Notes under the pieces: model-generated
Told to the model about the DNA's origin: nothing
Database searches by the model: none
The model's input: only the letters and a program-made list of their open reading frames with translations
Translations under genes and position numbers: made by a program
Assembly (NCBI GenBank): GCA_030549775.1
Contig: CM060175.1
Span: 46,063,915-46,127,914, forward strand
Length of the DNA stretch: 64,000 bases
Origin: Tamarix chinensis
Taxonomy: Eukaryota; Streptophyta; Magnoliopsida; Caryophyllales; Tamaricaceae
Reading direction: 5' to 3'
In this document: positions 59,651 to 64,000 of the stretch, piece after piece
How the letters are laid out: every line of letters begins with the position of its first letter
How positions within the stretch are numbered: the stretch's first letter is position 1

Positions 59651-59658
59651 TATAAATA
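59651..59658 (+). promoter_or_regulatory. TATA box of the solo LTR
   Basis: TATAAATA in CATCTATAAATAGTTAG, about 1.05 kb into the LTR and inside the GC-rich island; a good plant TATA match. Downstream is CpG-rich leader-like sequence. Could still drive transcription into the neighbouring LTR. Confidence 0.55.
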
Positions 59659-60538
59659 GTTAGATTATGGGAGCTTTGTTTTTTTCCCCACCCGAAACCC
59701 TGAGTGAGGGCTGTCTTCATCGAGATTTTAGACGCAGATTCCGCCGCCTTTGGCCAACGTCGGCGCCACCGAAACATTCCATTTTCTTCCCTGAAATTTT
59801 GTCTAACTAACTAAAACATTTTCAAACCTCGTTTCTTCTTGCACAGGCCTCCATAGCCGTGCCAAATTGGCTGCTTGTCTCGCCTGAATTTTTTTCCCTG
59901 AAACCTTTAAGCCGTCGTCCGCCACCGTTTCCGCCACCTCCACTGCCATCTGAACCACCAAAAACCTCCCTATAATCCTCCTCTACTGAACCATAACCTT
60001 ATCCTAATTTTTCCCTTGCTATTTCTCTCTTGTGCTTCATCTTTTCCCTCTTAGACCCATTTTCCGGCCACCGCCGTGCACCACCGCCGGTGCCGCCACT
60101 TCCTGCCAACTCAAGGTGAAACCTTAGACCATCTTAACCCTTATTTCCTATTTATTGTAAATTATTCTGTTTTTATTTTAGTTATTTGTATTTAGTTGAT
60201 TATAATAATTATTTCTTTACTAACAATAATATTATTATTTAATATAATAGTTATACTAAATTTTACTTGCAGGGTAGGAAGTAGTAATAAAATAAGATTA
60301 TTGTTAGTTTTGAATCTTAAGTTATTAATTGAATTATTATATGATTATTATCGTTCTTATTATAATTATTAATATTATAATTATTAGAATAATTATTATT
60401 ATTATGTTATTATTTATTCCGGAAAGTATGAGGCCCTATTGTTATATTAATATTCGCACTTTGGTATTTCAGAATTTTTAAGTCTACTTTTATTAACCAT
60501 TAGTAATATTATCTTTATTTATAACATTTAGTCATTTC

Positions 60539-60560
60539 ATTATTATTATTATTATTATTA
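60539..60560. repeat. (ATT)n microsatellite
   Basis: About seven ATT units in a longer AT-rich stretch (60180-60720) with many ATTATT words. Confidence 0.9.
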
Positions 60561-61154
60561 GTATTATTTTATCTTTATAATATTATTTTGGTGAAGGGTA
60601 GAAACCCTTATATCACCCTTTGTATTTTGAATTGCATTAGTTTTATTTTCTACTAGTATGTTGTAGAGTAAATTCTAATATAATATTTTTTTAAAAAAAT
60701 AATAATAATAAGGTCTTGGGATAATTTAGAAATAATAGCATTCTTAGGAAAAGCCTAATCCTAGTATTTTTCCCAAAGTAGGCGAGCCTTTTCAAAACTC
60801 TCAAGAGGTATAGGAGCTTGCTCCAAGACCGGTGACATTTCAGGTAAAGGGTGCTAAGGCCATACTTGAATTATGTGATTTTACGCTATGCATGTCATAT
60901 GGTGTTAATTATAGTGTCTCTTGTGTGAATATGGTATAGTTGTTATTTATACAGCATGAGTATGAAATTGAAGTATGTTGGTGTGGATAAAGGATGACAT
61001 GAGAATCATGTGTACATTTATGTTATTATTGTTGTATAATATGGCCTCAAGATATGCATGATGGAGTTATAAAATATTGATAGGGAGTTGCATGGATTAG
61101 GGTTTCGCATGAGGTTGTCTGGTGATTAGGGTTTTGCATGAGGATTAGGGTTTT

Positions 61155-61500
61155 GCCTAAAAGTGGGGATTGCATGGGAGCTAGGATTAGCATGGAAATA
61201 TGTTGTACGTGGAGTTAGGGTTTTGCATGGGAGCTAAGATTAGCATGGAAATATGTTGTACGTGGAGTTAGGGTTTTGCATGGGAGTTAGGATTTGCATG
61301 GAAATATGTTGTACGTGGAGTTAGGGTTTTGCATAGGAGTTAGGGCTTGCATGGAAACATGTTTTACGTGGAATTAGGGTTTGCATGGGAGATAAGGTTT
61401 GCATGGAACTATGTTTTACGTGGAGTTAGGGTTCGCATGTGAGTATGGTTTGTGTGGGGATTAGGGTTTGATTGGAAGAGTATTTTACGTGGAGCTAGGG
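61155..61500. repeat. Tandem 53-bp repeat rich in TTAGGG
   Basis: ACGTGGA starts at 61207, 61260, 61313, 61366, 61418 and 61487 (spacing 53, 53, 53, 52, 69). Each unit has GGAGTTAGGGTTTTGCATGG or a variant, then a second GCATGGAAA-TATGTT block. TTAGGG lies within every unit, but it is not a telomeric array. Confidence 0.9.
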
Positions 61501-61610
61501 TTGTATAGTGTTGATCATGCATATCTAGGGTATTATCTAGGATGAAGTTTTTGAATAAGATACTTAAGATACTAATCATTTAAAGTGAAAGATCATTGAG
61601 ACGGGACCAA

Positions 61611-61936
61611 CCGATCCACCGGTTCGGAATAGTGGTTAGGGTGTTACCCTATGTGTGACCGATCCACCGGCTATAATAGTGGTTAGGACATGATGTCCTA
61701 TGCAAAACCGATCCACCGGTTATAATAGTGGGGGTTCCCGATCTCAATAAAAATAAACCATAGTTTGCAAGGTACCTAAAAGATACTAATTACTTACAGT
61801 GGAACACCATGCGAACCGGGGCCAACCGATCCACCGGTCAGGAATAGTGGTTAGGACGCGTAGTCCTATGTGTGTCCGATCCACCGGCTATAATAGTGGT
61901 TAGGGTATGATACCCTATGTGCCTCCGATCCACCGG
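61611..61936. repeat. Six copies of CCGATCCACCGG in two triplets
   Basis: Starts at 61611, 61659, 61708; and 61826, 61876, 61925. Spacing within triplets is 48-50 bases, with a 118-base step between triplets. Most copies continue TATAATAGTGG, so the block is the complement of the array at 46547-47160. Confidence 0.92.
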
Positions 61937-62678
61937 CAATAATAGTGGGGGCTCCCGTATTCGCATGGATTTGATAAAAGGCATGATGTGTATCGATTTC
62001 CGATAAAAGATCAATTAAGTAATTAATCTGGATTTTATTTGGGACTTTAAGTATCGACCCGATTGTTCGTACGATATTATGTTACCGTGATTATGCCTCT
62101 GTTATGTTCTATATATGAATCTCTATGCTTATGTGTTGGCTTCAGTGCTTGGTTACCTTACTCAGTACGTAGCGTACTGATCACCGTTTCATGGGTGCTG
62201 CTCATTCCAACGAGTAGAAGGCCCATCTGATTTACTGCAGGTAGGAGATGTCTTTTATGATGATATCGATGTATATGGGACATCAGGATGAGTCTAGTGA
62301 TGATGGGGCGGGACCTGTTTCCATAGTGACGTGGCCGGCTCTCCTTGAGATTTTTACTTCCATTTCCTTTAATTTTTAAGAGAATAATCAGGAAACAGTT
62401 TTATTATTGCAGTTATCTCCTTTCTCGATGAACTAATTCTCGTACTTTGGATTGTGTAAGGAACAGTACGTAATTGATTTTCATAATCATAAATTTGGAT
62501 TATTTATTAATGTTTCAAGTCATTTTTCTTAGCCTTAGCACTTAATGCTGGAACGGTAGGAGTGAACCGGTCTAGTATTGAGTGTGATGGTAACATTTCC
62601 AGAATTCACAGGTTTTCAGTGTTTTTAATTTAATTGCTTCCGTTTAAAAAAATATATAGTGAATTTTGGGGTGTTACA

Positions 62679-62683
62679 TTCAC
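62679..62683. repeat. Target site duplication of the solo LTR, right copy
   Basis: TTCAC directly after the LTR end TGTTACA. Confidence 0.85.
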
Positions 62684-64000
62684 TCCCTCTCTAACCTTGT
62701 GTTGTTTCCCCTTTAAATTGAGATTAGTTTTGGTTCCTTTCCACTCTTCTGACCCTTTCTCTAACTCCTTCTTATTTATCTTTAAGTAAAGGAGGGTTAC
62801 ACTTAGAATGAAGTTGAGTCTTTATTTCAATACAAATTCTCTCCAATTTTCACTTAGGTTTGGTAAATTTATTTCTTTCTAATTTGACTTCTAATTTATG
62901 AAATATTTTATTGAATTTATGAAACTTCAAATTATATTTTCTTTATGGTTTAGAAATTGAAAATATCCAAGTTGAGTATTCCTATTTGTGGAAAAAAAAA
63001 TTCTTGCACCAAGTATGTCATTCTTACTTCTAAAATGTGACTTATTATAGCATGTGCTATGGTGAATTCTTTAAAGTCATAAATTTCTAAGTTTGCATGA
63101 GAACTTGGTTATAGATTGATTCATGTTGATTAACTTATGAACTCTGAGAAAAATGCATGATTTTAGGCAAATTAGGGCTATAAGATTAATTATGAAGCAT
63201 GCATTAGTTTATGACCTAAAAAAGTGTTGGTATGATGCTAGGATATGTTTTAGTTTGGATGTGGTAGGGATTTTGAGGATGATTTGCATGAAATTTTTTT
63301 TTTTATTATTTGATGGAAAACGAATAATCTGCTTAGGTCAAACCGATTTTCTGGTCCTTAGAACATTAGACTAGTAGACCTAACCCATTGATCGGTAAGT
63401 GTGTAGTGACCTTGGTTTGCCTTTTGCTTAAACCCATAAACTAATTTGGCTGAACATATGGATTGATCCAAGAACAATCGACTATATTAGCCAAATCGAT
63501 CGATCATTTTGAGGGAACACAAGGTTTAGCTATGCAAAACAAACCTACTAGTCATCCTAAACCAATCGATTGGTTGTCCAAACTAATCAACTTGTTCGGA
63601 AAACTAATCGACAAGTTGGTAAAACTAATCAAATGGTTAGGAAAAATTGATCACTTTGTTATGCCAAATGTGTGATTGTGTTTATTTGACTTGGATATGC
63701 CTTGAGACAATGTCTAAATATGAGCGAAATAACTCTGTTGACATAAATGGACAAAATCATAGATAGATTAAATGGATCATAATTTATGGTATACTCAATG
63801 GTTGTTGTGAAGACCTTAATGGGTATAGCTAGATAATTATTAGATGGCTTTAAAGGGTAATGCATTCTAGGCTTTGGCCTAAAATGGATTATTCTAATGG
63901 ATTTGGTTAATATTGAGTAAGCATTAATGGAAATCCCACACATGGTTGGGGAATGGTAATAGATAAGATGGAATAACTATGTGAATGTCATGCTTCCATA
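62684..64000 (+). mobile_element. 3' LTR of the gypsy, second part, running off the window
   Basis: Continues the LTR split at 58605. The stretch 62880-63240 matches the reversed 6240-6700 and 63660-64000 matches 51040-51410. The plus frames 63153-63374 and 63463-63675 are LTR translations. The LTR end is not reached. Confidence 0.72.
63559..63663. repeat. Five head-to-tail 21-bp dyad units
   Basis: Units start at 63559, 63580, 63601, 63622 and 63643, each exactly 21 bases: AAACCAATCGATTGGTT, AAACTAATCAACTTGTT, AAACTAATCGACAAGTT, AAACTAATCAAATGGTT and AAAATTGATCACTTTGTT, plus three or four bases each. Because 21 is divisible by three, the array reads as a heptad-like peptide, which explains the open frame there. 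Confidence 0.92.

Larger units (their letters stand above)
58606..62678 (+). mobile_element. Solo LTR, 4073 bp, related to the LARD-like element
   Basis: Starts TGAAATACCCCG, ends GGGGTGTTACA, and is flanked by TTCAC on both sides with no internal region: a solo LTR left by recombination between two LTRs. Near its end GGAACGGTAGGAGTGAACC is the exact complement of 45798-45816 in the LARD-like LTR, and the same triplet motif array is present in reverse. A GC-rich stretch runs from about 59140 to 60110, and a TATA box lies at 59651. Frames at 59142-59333 and 59187-59408 are GC-rich translation on opposite strands. Confidence 0.92.

Noticed and set aside
61155..61500. Interstitial telomere
   Set aside because: TTAGGG words occur once or twice per 53-bp unit and not as continuous TTTAGGG; it is a minisatellite.
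63153..63675. Two 70-codon plus-strand frames
   Set aside because: They fall in a gypsy LTR whose other copies lack them; the second is the 21-bp array read as heptads.
1..64000. A wholly new gene system (defence, biosynthetic or toxin cluster)
   Set aside because: Apart from one calmodulin-like gene, every frame I could assign belongs to a known retroelement class. The novelty here lies in repeat architecture, not in a new gene set.

Overview
The window reads as nuclear DNA of a flowering plant. It is strongly AT-rich, has one intact intron-less plant-type gene, and is otherwise filled with decayed plant LTR retrotransposons (Ty3/gypsy chromovirus and Athila/Tat-like, Ty1/copia SIRE-like) and L1-type LINEs. 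The LINEs carry plant DUF4283 and zf-RVT domains, and the LTR elements have initiator-Met or Asp-type tRNA primer sites. The repeat content does not allow a genus to be named. No bacterial-style operon, CRISPR array, rRNA or convincing tRNA gene was seen.

Regions: 1-1.9 kb holds LTR fragments. 1.9-3.1 kb is the gene island: a four-EF-hand calmodulin-like protein of the CML23/24 type with CGCG boxes, an ABRE-like site, a TATA box, a CAA-rich leader and a poly(A) signal. 3.1-4.8 kb is low-information DNA with a roughly 95-bp duplication and a promoter-like segment. 4.8-13.7 kb is a mosaic of gypsy LTRs, mostly in minus orientation, including one LTR with both ends (5283-7666) and a 5'-truncated LINE with a perfect 17-bp target duplication. 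13.9-19.7 kb has two diverged Athila/Tat-like LTRs, each with its own Asp-type primer site, plus a gag remnant. 20.5-26.7 kb is a plus-strand gypsy whose gag is split by a minus-strand gypsy with an internal deletion. 26.7-40.4 kb is a SIRE-like copia element with no recognisable pol, split by a near full-length LINE (33904-38743) with a perfect 16-bp target duplication. 41.4-51 kb is a gypsy LTR split by a minus-strand element with a 4.7-kb LTR and a short, apparently non-coding interior (LARD-like). 51-64 kb is a second gypsy with a degenerate gag-pol; its 3' LTR is split by a 4.07-kb solo LTR flanked by the 5-bp duplication TTCAC.

Only the calmodulin-like gene is likely to make a functional protein; every retroelement reading frame has stops or frame changes. 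The nesting gives a relative history: old gypsy and copia layers, then LINE insertions, then the solo LTR and the LARD-like element, whose LTR ends still match closely. The most unusual structure is at small scale inside the LTRs: phased 20-21-bp dyad arrays, and a higher-order array of nine GC-rich motifs in three triplets that recurs in the opposite orientation in the solo LTR. Everything here is by-eye reading; no alignment or database search was run.
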